Notes: generated by a model from the sequence alone, not told the origin. Shown: positions 1-5,415, numbered from the stretch's first letter. The stretch is 7,814 bases of DNA from SIG459 sp045631645 (GCA_045631645.1 JAZQVC010000021.1:1-7814), one strand, 5' to 3'. Made by a program: numbers and translations.

Positions 1-30
1 CTGCTTCTGTATGGCCCGGCTTTAAAATAA

Positions 31-64
31 AAAAAGAAGCACTGCTCTCGCAGTGCTTCTTTTT
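31..64 (-). terminator. Intrinsic terminator of the rplJ-rplL operon
   Basis: A perfect 15-bp inverted repeat (31-45 with 50-64) encloses a 4-nt loop. Read on the minus strand the stem runs into a T-rich tract, which continues to about position 20. It lies 20 bp beyond the rplL stop codon, so the operon ends here and does not read on into rpoB within this window. The 5' side of the stem is A-rich, so it may also stop transcripts on the plus strand. Bases 1-30 hold nothing else that I can identify. Confidence 0.93.
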
Positions 65-83
65 ATGAGAAGTAAGGGATAAC

Positions 84-455
84 TTACTTGATCTCGACCT
101 TTGCGCCGACAGCTTCCAGCTTGGCCTTGATCTCTTCTGCCTCTTCCTTGGAGACAGCTTCCTTCAGGACAGCGGGGATAGCCTCGACCTTTGCCTTTGC
201 CTCAGCAAGGCCCAGACCGGTGATGCCACGGACTTCCTTGATAACCTTGATCTTCTCAGCACCGAAGTCGGTCATGACGACGTCGAACTCGGTCTTCTCT
301 TCGACAGCAGCAGCAGCTGCGGGAGCAGCAGCAACAGCAGCAGCAGCGGCGGAAACGCCGAATGCCTCTTCAAGAGCGTGTACGAGCTCGGCGAGCTCGA
401 GAACGGTGAGAGCCTTTACTTCTTCGATCATAGCATTGATTTTTTCGCTAGCCAT
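84..455 (-). CDS. rplL: Ribosomal protein bL12 (L7/L12)
   Basis: This is the mobile stalk protein of the 50S subunit, which recruits and stimulates the translation GTPases EF-Tu, EF-G, IF2 and RF3. The 123 residues match the usual family length. Residues 1-33 form the helical dimerisation domain that binds L10. Residues 35-52 are the alanine-rich flexible hinge. Residues 54-123 form the globular factor-binding domain, with the signature segment KIKVIKEVRGITGLGLAEAK at 68-87. The ATG at 455 follows a near-ideal AGGAGGA ribosome binding site at 463-469 on the minus strand. The gene lies 38 bp after rplJ and shares its promoter. The strong ribosome binding site fits the need for four or more L12 copies per L10. 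The overlapping plus-strand reading frame is only a shadow. Confidence 0.98.
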   Translation of the reverse strand: MASEKINAMIEEVKALTVLELAELVHALEEAFGVSAAAAAVAAAPAAAAAVEEKTEFDVVMTDFGAEKIKVIKEVRGITGLGLAEAKAKVEAIPAVLKEAVSKEEAEEIKAKLEAVGAKVEIK

Positions 456-493
456 TTTAATTTCCTCCTAAAATTGTGTCTTGTGCAGCTATC

Positions 494-1021
494 TTACTCA
501 GCTGCGGTTTCGGGTTCGGCAACATAGCCGTTCTTTTCTGCAATCTGGTTCAGGACCACTGCGAGGCTGGTGATGGGAGCAAGCAGAGTACCAAATACCT
601 GGCTGTAGAGAGCTTCCTTGCTGGGCAGTGCAGAGATCTCGGTGATCTCGCGCTCAGAGAGGATCTTGCCATCCATGAATGCGGCCTTGATGGTGAAGAT
701 GTCGTTCATCTTCTTAGCGTAGTCATTGATGATGCGGAAAGGAGCGATGGGGTCGCCGGTGCTGGTTGCGAGAGAAGTGGTTCCGTTGAGGATACCATTC
801 ATTTCCTGCAGACCGCAGTTGTCAAGAGCAAAGCGGGTGAGGGTATTCTTGACGACGGAGTATTCAACGTCGTTCTTGCGAAGTTCGGTACGCAGTTCGG
901 TGTCCTGAGCAACGGTGATGCCCTTGTAGTCCACGAACAGGCCGGAGCTTGCGTTCTGAATACGCTCGGTCAGTGCTGCGACAATTGCCTGCTTCTCGCT
1001 GAGAACTTTTGCGTTCGGCAT
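494..1021 (-). CDS. rplJ: Ribosomal protein uL10
   Basis: L10 anchors the stalk: its N-terminal domain binds 23S rRNA and its C-terminal helix carries L7/L12 dimers. The 175 residues are typical. Recognisable segments are the N-terminal KQAIVAALTERIQ helix, YKGITVAQDTELR at about 33-45 and VKNTLTRFAL at about 57-66. The C-terminal helix at about 135-165 (LYSQVFGTLLAPITSLAVVLNQIAEK) is the L12-binding element. The ATG at 1021 follows GGAGGTG at 1028-1034. The gene is first in a two-gene operon. In Firmicutes, the L10(L12)n complex represses its own operon through the leader RNA, and such a leader is visible upstream. No rplK or rplA lies upstream; the upstream neighbour is divergent, so this operon is detached from the common rplKAJL cluster. 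Confidence 0.98.
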   Translation of the reverse strand: MPNAKVLSEKQAIVAALTERIQNASSGLFVDYKGITVAQDTELRTELRKNDVEYSVVKNTLTRFALDNCGLQEMNGILNGTTSLATSTGDPIAPFRIINDYAKKMNDIFTIKAAFMDGKILSEREITEISALPSKEALYSQVFGTLLAPITSLAVVLNQIAEKNGYVAEPETAAE

Positions 1022-1034
1022 TGTTTACACCTCC

Positions 1035-1168
1035 GGGGTAATTTCGTTGCGCCCGAAAAAGAAAAAATCTTCATATCCGCAAAGACATGAAGACAGAAAG
1101 CAATCAAACTATTGATGCTGTCCTCGGCAGGATTTCCGCTTTCGCCACCTGCTGTCTTTGGAGCGCCC
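1035..1168 (-). ncRNA. Ribosomal protein L10 leader
   Basis: The untranslated leader between the rplJ promoter and its ribosome binding site matches what I know of the L10 leader family. On the minus strand AAAGACAG (1152-1159) is followed by CAGGTGGC and CCTGCCGAGGA, a pair of segments resembling the kink-turn-like L10 binding stem. CTGTCTT (1090-1096) can close the structure by pairing with the AAGACAG. The 3' closing strand overlaps the first strand of the following terminator by four bases. Aptamer and terminator therefore compete, as expected for autogenous control. The family match is from memory of its conserved segments, not a covariance search. Confidence 0.8.
1062..1093 (-). terminator. 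Attenuator terminator in the rplJ leader
   Basis: On the minus strand TCTTCATGTC (1084-1093) pairs with GATATGAAGA (1068-1077), ten pairs including one G-U, with a 6-nt loop. Six T follow at 1062-1067, then more T-rich sequence. It stands before the rplJ ribosome binding site and inside the L10 leader, so it is an attenuator and not an operon end. Confidence 0.75.
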
Positions 1169-1172
1169 CAAT

Positions 1173-1201
1173 ATAATATCAAAAGCGTATGCGCTTGTCA
1201 A
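1173..1201 (-). promoter_or_regulatory. Sigma-A promoter of rplJ-rplL
   Basis: On the minus strand TTGACA (1196-1201) and TATTAT (1173-1178) are separated by exactly 17 bp. The -35 is perfect and the -10 differs from consensus at two positions. Transcription should start near 1166, giving a leader of about 145 nt that carries the L10 element. Confidence 0.85.
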
Positions 1202-1254
1202 GAGAATTTTCTCTGTATTTTCAATGTTTTTTTACAATAAATTTTATGCCCTGA

Positions 1255-1283
1255 TTGCCAAATTGCACAAAGAAGTATAGAAT
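1255..1283 (+). promoter_or_regulatory. Probable promoter of the 151-residue hypothetical gene
   Basis: TTGCCA (1255-1260) and TAGAAT (1278-1283) are 17 bp apart, each one base from consensus. The predicted start near 1290 leaves about 30 nt before the ATG. It is divergent from the rplJ promoter, with about 55 bp between the two -35 boxes. Confidence 0.55.
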
Positions 1284-1322
1284 AGGTGCATAATGTAAAT
1301 TAAGCTTGAAGTGGAGGATAGA

Positions 1323-1778
1323 ATGGAAAACATTTATACACAAAAGATATTTTCTCTTTATTCCGAATATATCTCATGGTCTGCGGAGCTTATGCGTTCT
1401 TTCGGCGGAATTAAAATTTTTTCCCAGCTTTTCACAGGCGGCGGACAGTATAAAAACCGCGAGGAGCATATGGTGTTTTTCAAAGCTACCGAAGCTGCAG
1501 TAGGGGAATACTATGATGCTCTCGCTAATGGCAGCGCGCCCCGCGAGGAGTTGGAGGAAGTTTTGCGCTTCGTCTTGGTTGACTGCCATGATGCTGTGGA
1601 TGAATGGGGCGACTGGATGCTGATGGCCGCCGAAAAGCATTTTGTTCCATTTGTGGATGTTCTGGAAAAGGAGGAAGCCTCCCGCCTTTATGAGCCTTAT
1701 CGCCGTCTCAGACGCCGCAACAAAGGCCTTCCCCCTCAGGATGAGATACTTAAAAAGCTTAAAATGTTGGGGAAATAA
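1323..1778 (+). CDS. Hypothetical protein, 151 residues
   Basis: I do not recognise this protein. The chosen ATG follows GGAGG at 1313-1317 with 5 nt spacing. An in-frame GTG at 1311 would add four residues but overlaps that ribosome binding site. The product has no signal peptide, membrane segment or cysteine motif (one cysteine), so it is probably cytosolic. It looks largely helical. Residues 60-120 are acidic and rich in aromatic residues (EEVLRFVLVDCHDAVDEWGDWMLMAAEKHFVPFV). The tail from about 124 is basic (PYRRLRRRNKGLPPQDEILKKLKMLGK). It has its own probable promoter and no clear terminator before the gntR promoter, so some read-through into gntR is possible. Divergence from rplJL gives no hint of function. 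Reading-frame quality and the ribosome binding site make it a real gene. Confidence 0.8.
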   Translation: MENIYTQKIFSLYSEYISWSAELMRSFGGIKIFSQLFTGGGQYKNREEHMVFFKATEAAVGEYYDALANGSAPREELEEVLRFVLVDCHDAVDEWGDWMLMAAEKHFVPFVDVLEKEEASRLYEPYRRLRRRNKGLPPQDEILKKLKMLGK

Positions 1779-1819
1779 AAATTGATTGTCGCAAATGTAA
1801 CAAATGTACGGACAAGTTA

Positions 1820-1848
1820 TTGCAAATCATCCGAAAATGTTGTATAAT
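1820..1848 (+). promoter_or_regulatory. Promoter of the GntR-type regulator gene
   Basis: TTGCAA (1820-1825) and a perfect TATAAT (1843-1848) are separated by 17 bp. Transcription should start near 1855. A tandem 9-bp repeat beginning CAAATGTA lies upstream at 1792-1809, and a short inverted repeat lies downstream at 1872-1888. Confidence 0.75.
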
Positions 1849-1871
1849 TGTTTAATCAAATGAGATTTTTC

Positions 1872-1888
1872 AACGCAAAGGATGCGTT
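1872..1888 (+). promoter_or_regulatory. Inverted repeat in the gntR leader, candidate operator
   Basis: AACGCA (1872-1877) and TGCGTT (1883-1888) form 6-bp arms around a 5-nt spacer, about 15 bp after the predicted transcription start. The right half continues as GATGCGTTT then AACAAAT. This resembles GATACGTTT then AACAAAT on the right side of the inverted repeat at the gap promoter. That similarity suggests a shared binding site, possibly autoregulation by the encoded GntR protein. The arms are short, so chance is possible. Confidence 0.35.
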
Positions 1889-1927
1889 TAACAAATGGAA
1901 CGCAGGGCGTTCCGGAAGGATTATATA

Positions 1928-2716
1928 ATGGAAAAGAACCCCATACTCCTCAGCACACTCTCAATAGATAGCGATATACCTCTTTACTCTCAGCTTGTAA
2001 GCATAGTAAAGCGCAATATTTCTGCCGGTACTCTTGCAACGGGTGACCTTCTCCCCAGCGAGGCCGAGCTTTGCAAAACCTTCGATATTTCCCGCTCCAC
2101 CGTTCGTCAGGCCATCGGCGCTCTTGAGAGCGAAGGTCTTGTTGTCCGCAAGCAGGGACGCGGCACTTTTGTGGCAGAGCCCAAGGTTCGCCGCAAAACC
2201 GAAATGGTTTATTCCTTCACCAGCGAGATAAGCTCCATGGGCATGACTCCCTCTTCCACCTTGATCGAGTTTGAAGTTATCGACCCCACTCCCGACATTG
2301 TGAAAGTTCTTGAGCTAAGTGGTACCGATTCCAAGGTTTACCGCTTTGTGCGTATCCGCCACGTGGACGGAGAACCTCTCATTCTGGAAACCAGTTTTTA
2401 TCCCCAGTATATATACCCAAAGCTCACTAAGGAACTGCTCCAGACCCATAGCTTCTATAGCCTTCTTTATGAAGTGGGTATTATTCCTGCAAATGCGGTT
2501 GACTCCTATGAAGCTGTGCTTATGAGCCGCAAGGAAGCAGAGATGCTCAACTCCAAGCCCGGCAGCTGCGGATTCTTTGTTCAGCGCCGCACCTATACCG
2601 AGTCCGGAATGGTTTATGAGTTCACCCAGAGCCTTATGCGCGCCGACCGCGTGAAGCTGGATGTCTACCTCCATAAGGATGGCGTCTCCTTCAGCAGAAG
2701 TGTGGACAAAAACTGA
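1928..2716 (+). CDS. GntR family (HutC/UTRA type) transcriptional regulator
   Basis: This is a DNA-binding regulator whose binding is expected to change on binding a small ligand. The chosen ATG gives 262 residues and follows GGAAGGA at 1914-1920 with 7 nt spacing; an in-frame ATG at 1895 lacks a comparable site. Residues 16-84 are a classic GntR winged helix (PLYSQLVSIVKRNISAG, LLPSEAELCKTFDISRSTVRQA, then the wing VVRKQGRGTFV). Residues 96-245 are a UTRA effector domain, the fold used by NagR, HutC and TreR-type regulators, which mostly sense sugar phosphates, amino sugars or histidine derivatives. The ligand cannot be read from the sequence. The gene has its own promoter and terminator, so it is monocistronic. 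The next gene is gap, whose promoter carries a long inverted repeat; control of gap by this protein is an inference. Confidence 0.92.
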   Translation: MEKNPILLSTLSIDSDIPLYSQLVSIVKRNISAGTLATGDLLPSEAELCKTFDISRSTVRQAIGALESEGLVVRKQGRGTFVAEPKVRRKTEMVYSFTSEISSMGMTPSSTLIEFEVIDPTPDIVKVLELSGTDSKVYRFVRIRHVDGEPLILETSFYPQYIYPKLTKELLQTHSFYSLLYEVGIIPANAVDSYEAVLMSRKEAEMLNSKPGSCGFFVQRRTYTESGMVYEFTQSLMRADRVKLDVYLHKDGVSFSRSVDKN

Positions 2717-2728
2717 ATTTGAATTTTC

Positions 2729-2766
2729 AACAAATCCTCCGTTACTGCGGGGGATTTGTTTTTTTA
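2729..2766 (+). terminator. Intrinsic terminator of the GntR gene
   Basis: The arms 2729-2741 and 2748-2760 pair over 13 bp with one G-U, around a 6-nt loop, and are followed by seven T. It begins 12 bp after the stop codon. The stretch from 2767 to about 2892 is A/T-rich spacer with no open frame on the plus strand that I can support. Confidence 0.92.
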
Positions 2767-2892
2767 GGGAGTGGAATTTGCTGAGAAAATCCTGCATATA
2801 ATATCTTTTGAAAACAAGGGGCTTTTTCACAAAAAAACGGAAGAACAAACGCAGATTTATTGCTATTTTTGTTATTTTTTTCAAAAAAGATA

Positions 2893-2921
2893 TTTACAAA
2901 ATGAGAAATTTAAGGCATAAT
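2893..2921 (+). promoter_or_regulatory. Promoter of gap
   Basis: TTTACA (2893-2898) and CATAAT (2916-2921) are 17 bp apart, each one base from consensus. Transcription is predicted to start near 2928, inside the left arm of the following inverted repeat, which leaves a leader of about 60 nt. Confidence 0.75.
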
Positions 2922-2925
2922 AAGC

Positions 2926-2947
2926 ACGTATCAAATGTATGATACGT
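2926..2947 (+). promoter_or_regulatory. Candidate operator at the gap transcription start
   Basis: ACGTATCA (2926-2933) and TGATACGT (2940-2947) form perfect 8-bp arms around a 6-nt spacer. A second perfect palindrome, GTTTGCAAAC (2946-2955), overlaps its right end by two bases. The position, just after the -10 box and over the predicted start of transcription, is typical of a repressor site. No T tract follows, so it is not a terminator. The adjacent GntR-type protein is the obvious candidate ligand. A CggR-type or other regulator encoded elsewhere is equally compatible. Confidence 0.6.
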
Positions 2948-2986
2948 TTGCAAACAAATTACTACTCTCAGGAGGAATTAATTATT

Positions 2987-4003
2987 ATGAACAAAATCAA
3001 AGTCGGTATTAACGGTTTCGGCCGCATCGGACGCATGGTCTTCCGCAACAGCATGAACCATCCCGAAATCGAGATCGTCGGCATCAATGACCTCTGCTCT
3101 GCAGACTACCTCGCATACCTGCTCAAGTATGACACTATGCATGGCAAGTTTGATGGCGAAGTCAGCTACGAGGGCAACAACCTTGTTGTCAACGGCAAGA
3201 CCTACCCCTGCTTCAGCGAGCGCAACGCTGCTGACCTGCCCTGGGGCGAAGTCGGCGCTGAGTATATTCTCGAGTGCACCGGTCTCAACCTGACCGCTGA
3301 AAAGTGCCAGCCCCACATCGATGCTGGTGCTAAGAAAGTCATCATGGGCGCTCCCTCCAAGGACACTTCTCCCATGTTCGTCTGCGGTGTTAACCTCGAT
3401 AAGTACACCAAGGATATGACCTTCGTTTCCAACGCATCCTGCACCACCAACTGCCTTGCTCCCATTGCCAAGGTTCTCAACGAGAAGTTCGGCATTGTTG
3501 AAGGCCTCATGACCACTGTTCACTCCACCACTCCCAGCCAGAAGATCCTGGACGGCGTTTCCGTTAAGGACTGGCGCGGCGGCCGTGCAGCAGCAGGCAA
3601 CATCATCCCCTCTTCCACCGGCGCTGCAAAGGCTGTCGGCAAGGTCATCCCCGAGCTCAACGGCAAGCTCACCGGTATGGCTATGCGCGTTCCCACTCTG
3701 GACGTCTCTGTTGTTGACCTCACCGTCAACCTTGCAAAGCCCGCAAAGTATGAAGAGATCTGCGCAGCAATGAAGGAAGCTTCCGAAAACGAGCTCAAGG
3801 GCGTTCTCGGTTACACCGAAGAGGCTGTTGTCTCCTCCGACTTCCTCAGCGATCCCCGCACCTCCATCTTCGATGCAGATGCAGGTATTGCTCTCACCGA
3901 TAAGTTCGTCAAGGTCGTTTCCTGGTACGACAACGAGTACGGTTATGCAGACAAGATGCTCTGCCTCGTAGAGCACATGTACTCTGTTGACCACGCTGAG
4001 TAA
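2987..4003 (+). CDS. gap: Glyceraldehyde-3-phosphate dehydrogenase, type I
   Basis: The enzyme oxidises and phosphorylates glyceraldehyde 3-phosphate to 1,3-bisphosphoglycerate with NAD in cytosolic glycolysis. The ATG at 2987 follows AGGAGGA (2970-2976) and gives 338 residues, the normal length; an upstream in-frame ATG at 2939 would lie in the operator. GINGFGRIGR at residues 7-16 is the dinucleotide-binding loop. Asp35 follows the second strand (GIND), which favours NAD over NADP. The catalytic Cys152 lies in SNASCTTNC and the base His179 in TTVHSTT. The segment around SVKDWRGGRAAAGNIIPSSTGAAKAV carries the S-loop. This S-loop resembles the GapA of Escherichia coli, Bacteroides and eukaryotes more than the usual Gram-positive form with a DLRRARAAA-type sequence, which may reflect transfer or an old paralogue. 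Codons strongly favour C-ending forms, as in highly expressed genes. It is monocistronic. Confidence 0.98.
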   Translation: MNKIKVGINGFGRIGRMVFRNSMNHPEIEIVGINDLCSADYLAYLLKYDTMHGKFDGEVSYEGNNLVVNGKTYPCFSERNAADLPWGEVGAEYILECTGLNLTAEKCQPHIDAGAKKVIMGAPSKDTSPMFVCGVNLDKYTKDMTFVSNASCTTNCLAPIAKVLNEKFGIVEGLMTTVHSTTPSQKILDGVSVKDWRGGRAAAGNIIPSSTGAAKAVGKVIPELNGKLTGMAMRVPTLDVSVVDLTVNLAKPAKYEEICAAMKEASENELKGVLGYTEEAVVSSDFLSDPRTSIFDADAGIALTDKFVKVVSWYDNEYGYADKMLCLVEHMYSVDHAE

Positions 4004-4010
4004 TTTATAG

Positions 4011-4050
4011 TAATAAAAAAAGCTCCCCGATCGGGGAGCTTTTTTTATTA
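4011..4050. terminator. Bidirectional terminator between gap and the CaCA antiporter
   Basis: This is a 40-bp perfect palindrome with its centre between 4030 and 4031. A G/C-rich core, AGCTCCCCGATCGGGGAGCT (4021-4040), is flanked by A7 on one side and T7 on the other, so each strand gives a stem followed by a T tract. It begins 8 bp after the gap stop and ends 6 bp before the stop of the converging antiporter gene. Confidence 0.95.
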
Positions 4051-4056
4051 TATTTC

Positions 4057-5022
4057 TTAGCCTGCGAACTGGAAGACGCAGTAGGCGGCGTAGATGAGCA
4101 GAAGGATGATGCCCTGGGCACGGCTGAGCTTGCCGCGGATGAGAGCAGGGATGGTGAGAAGACCCATAACAGCAAGCATAACGGGAACGTCAACAACAAA
4201 GGAAGCGTTCATGCCGCCAATAAGCTTCTCGGAGGGAACGGCGAAGGGGTTGAGAGTGATGGAAGCGCCGCTGACCAGCACAAGATTGAAGATGTTTGCG
4301 CCGATGATATTGCCAAGAGAAAGAGCGCCGTGACCCTTTGCGAGAGAGGTGATTGCGGTTACAAGCTCGGGGAGAGAAGTGCCAAGAGCAACAAAGGTGA
4401 GGGCGATAACGCTTTCGGGAACGCCGAGAGCTTCTGCGATGAGGGTTCCGTTATTGACAAGAAGTCTTGCGCCAACAGCGATGAAGGCGGCGCCGATGAC
4501 AAGAAGGATGATTTCTTTAACAAGAGAGTTTTTCTTGCCATCTTCCTCGCCATCCTCATCGGAAGATTCGGGGTTAGCGAAGGCCTGACGGACAGTGAAG
4601 AACATATAAACGAGGAACATCACAAGCAGGATGATGCCGGAGAGACGGCTGAAAAAGCCGGTGAATGCAACTGCAATATAGAAGATTGCGGCAACGAAGA
4701 AAGCGATAACGGGGACTCGGAGGCTCTTGCGGTTGATAACTGCGGGGCGCACGGTAAGGGTGATGGCGCAGATAAGAGCGGTGTTGCAGATGATGGAGCC
4801 GATAGCGTTGCCGTAAGCAATTTCGCCGTGACCCTGCACAGCTGCGGTGGCGGAAACCATGACCTCGGGAAGGGTGGTGCCGATGGAAACAACGGTGGCG
4901 CCAATGAGGAGCTCGGGGAGATGGAAGCGGTGGGCGATGCCGGTGGCACCGTCAACGAACCAGTCGCCGCCTTTTATGAGAAGGACGAGACCGACAATAA
5001 AGAGAAGAATGGGAACGAGCAT
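4057..5022 (-). CDS. Calcium/sodium (CaCA family) antiporter, YrbG-like
   Basis: This is an integral membrane cation exchanger, predicted to expel calcium or a related divalent cation in exchange for sodium or protons. The 321 residues match prokaryotic CaCA proteins and hold about ten hydrophobic segments in two inverted halves. The alpha-1 repeat has GTTLPE at 48-53 and GNAIGS at 71-76. The alpha-2 repeat has GTSLPE at 214-219 and GNIIGANIFN at 237-246. These glutamates (53 and 219) and asparagines are the ion-binding residues of the family. A short acidic loop (PESSDEDGEEDGKK, 151-164) links the halves; it is too small to be the calcium-binding regulatory domain of eukaryotic exchangers. 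The ATG at 5022 follows AAAGGAG at 5032-5038. Expression is probably controlled by the long structured leader, which ends in a terminator and antiterminator. If that leader senses manganese, the exported ion may be manganese. Confidence 0.93.
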   Translation of the reverse strand: MLVPILLFIVGLVLLIKGGDWFVDGATGIAHRFHLPELLIGATVVSIGTTLPEVMVSATAAVQGHGEIAYGNAIGSIICNTALICAITLTVRPAVINRKSLRVPVIAFFVAAIFYIAVAFTGFFSRLSGIILLVMFLVYMFFTVRQAFANPESSDEDGEEDGKKNSLVKEIILLVIGAAFIAVGARLLVNNGTLIAEALGVPESVIALTFVALGTSLPELVTAITSLAKGHGALSLGNIIGANIFNLVLVSGASITLNPFAVPSEKLIGGMNASFVVDVPVMLAVMGLLTIPALIRGKLSRAQGIILLLIYAAYCVFQFAG

Positions 5023-5040
5023 TTGCGTAAACTCCTTTCT

Positions 5041-5075
5041 AAATACAAAAGCCCGAACAACGCTGCTGTTCGGGC
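5041..5075 (-). terminator. Leader terminator before the CaCA antiporter gene
   Basis: On the minus strand GCCCGAACA-type arms (5067-5075 and 5051-5059) form a perfect 9-bp G/C-rich stem with a 7-nt loop. It is followed by TTTTGTATTT and then at once by the ribosome binding site at 5032-5038. A terminator in this place serves as a transcription attenuator. A small hairpin, TGAAAA/TTTTCA (5077-5091), lies directly upstream. Confidence 0.75.
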
Positions 5076-5106
5076 ATGAAAATCATTTTCAGGGAGAACA
5101 TGCAGC
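5062..5106 (-). promoter_or_regulatory. Candidate antiterminator pairing
   Basis: On the minus strand GCTGCATGTTC (5096-5106) can pair over ten bases, with one bulged A, with GAACAGCAGC (5062-5071). The second strand includes the loop and half of the 5' arm of the terminator. Formation of this helix would prevent the terminator. A separate hairpin, ATCGC/GCGAT, lies just upstream (about 5108-5120) and could be part of the switch. Confidence 0.5.
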
Positions 5107-5143
5107 CATCGCGGGGCGATAATTACATGAGTCTCGCAAATTG

Positions 5144-5415
5144 AGCCTGACAGATATGATACGAACCCGTTTTTGAGAGCATCTCCGTCGGCATTGCCGC
5201 GTTGACGGCTTTTGCAAGGCGAAAGCCTGTCTGCAAGCCATCGCCTTGCACTGCCTTAGTGTATGATCTCAAAAATCTTAGACTCCTCGGGTGGGGATTT
5301 TTGCGTCAGGTAAAATCGAATGATGCGGGTGGGCGACCTGCCCACCAAAGAATGAGATGCGATCTGGCGCGAAAATCAACCGCGAGGAGCGTGTTCGTAT
5401 TATATCGGTCAGGCT
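5144..5415 (-). ncRNA. Large three-way-junction RNA domain in the antiporter leader, family unknown
   Basis: I do not recognise this element, but its helices fit together without overlap. Arm pair A (5390-5415 with 5144-5169) matches at 23 of 26 positions. Helix B (5383-5389 with 5283-5289, CGAGGAG type) starts exactly where arm A ends. Helix D (5170-5178 with 5267-5275, TTTTTGAGA type) starts exactly where the other arm ends. Seven nt, 5276-5282, join B and D. Inside B are a 6-bp hairpin (about 5296-5317) and a 7-bp hairpin GGTGGGC/GCCCACC (5328-5346). Inside D are a 9-bp hairpin GCAAGGCGA/TCGCCTTGC (5214-5249) and a CCGTC/GACGG hairpin (5185-5208). The minus strand is chosen because a promoter lies upstream and a terminator, ribosome binding site and gene lie downstream. 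No supportable coding frame overlaps it. Confidence 0.6.

Noticed and set aside
301..360. Repetitive GCAGCAGCA-like stretch that could be a simple repeat
   Set aside because: It is the alanine-rich hinge of ribosomal protein L7/L12, a normal feature of the family.
476..1090. Plus-strand frame of 204 codons opposite rplJ
   Set aside because: Antisense shadow of a certain ribosomal protein gene and its leader.
2797..2802. Perfect TATAAT in the spacer before gap, a possible second promoter
   Set aside because: No acceptable -35 box stands 16-18 bp upstream and the region is A/T-rich, where such a hexamer is expected by chance.
2315..2884. Minus-strand frame of 189 codons across the end of the GntR gene
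   Set aside because: It crosses the GntR terminator and overlaps a well-supported UTRA domain; no promoter or ribosome binding site on that strand.
2978..3994. 338-codon open frame on the minus strand across gap
   Set aside because: It mirrors gap codon by codon; long antisense frames are common opposite biased-codon, highly expressed genes. No ribosome binding site or recognisable motif.
4330..5079. Long plus-strand open frame (249 codons) opposite the antiporter gene
   Set aside because: Its product is a low-complexity acidic string rich in G, D and N, with no fold signature. It is the antisense of a clear two-repeat membrane transporter with a good ribosome binding site.
5156..5164. ATGATACGA in the antiporter leader, similar to half of the gap inverted repeat
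   Set aside because: Only a half-site is present, it lies hundreds of bases inside the transcript, and it is explained by long-range pairing with 5390-5415.
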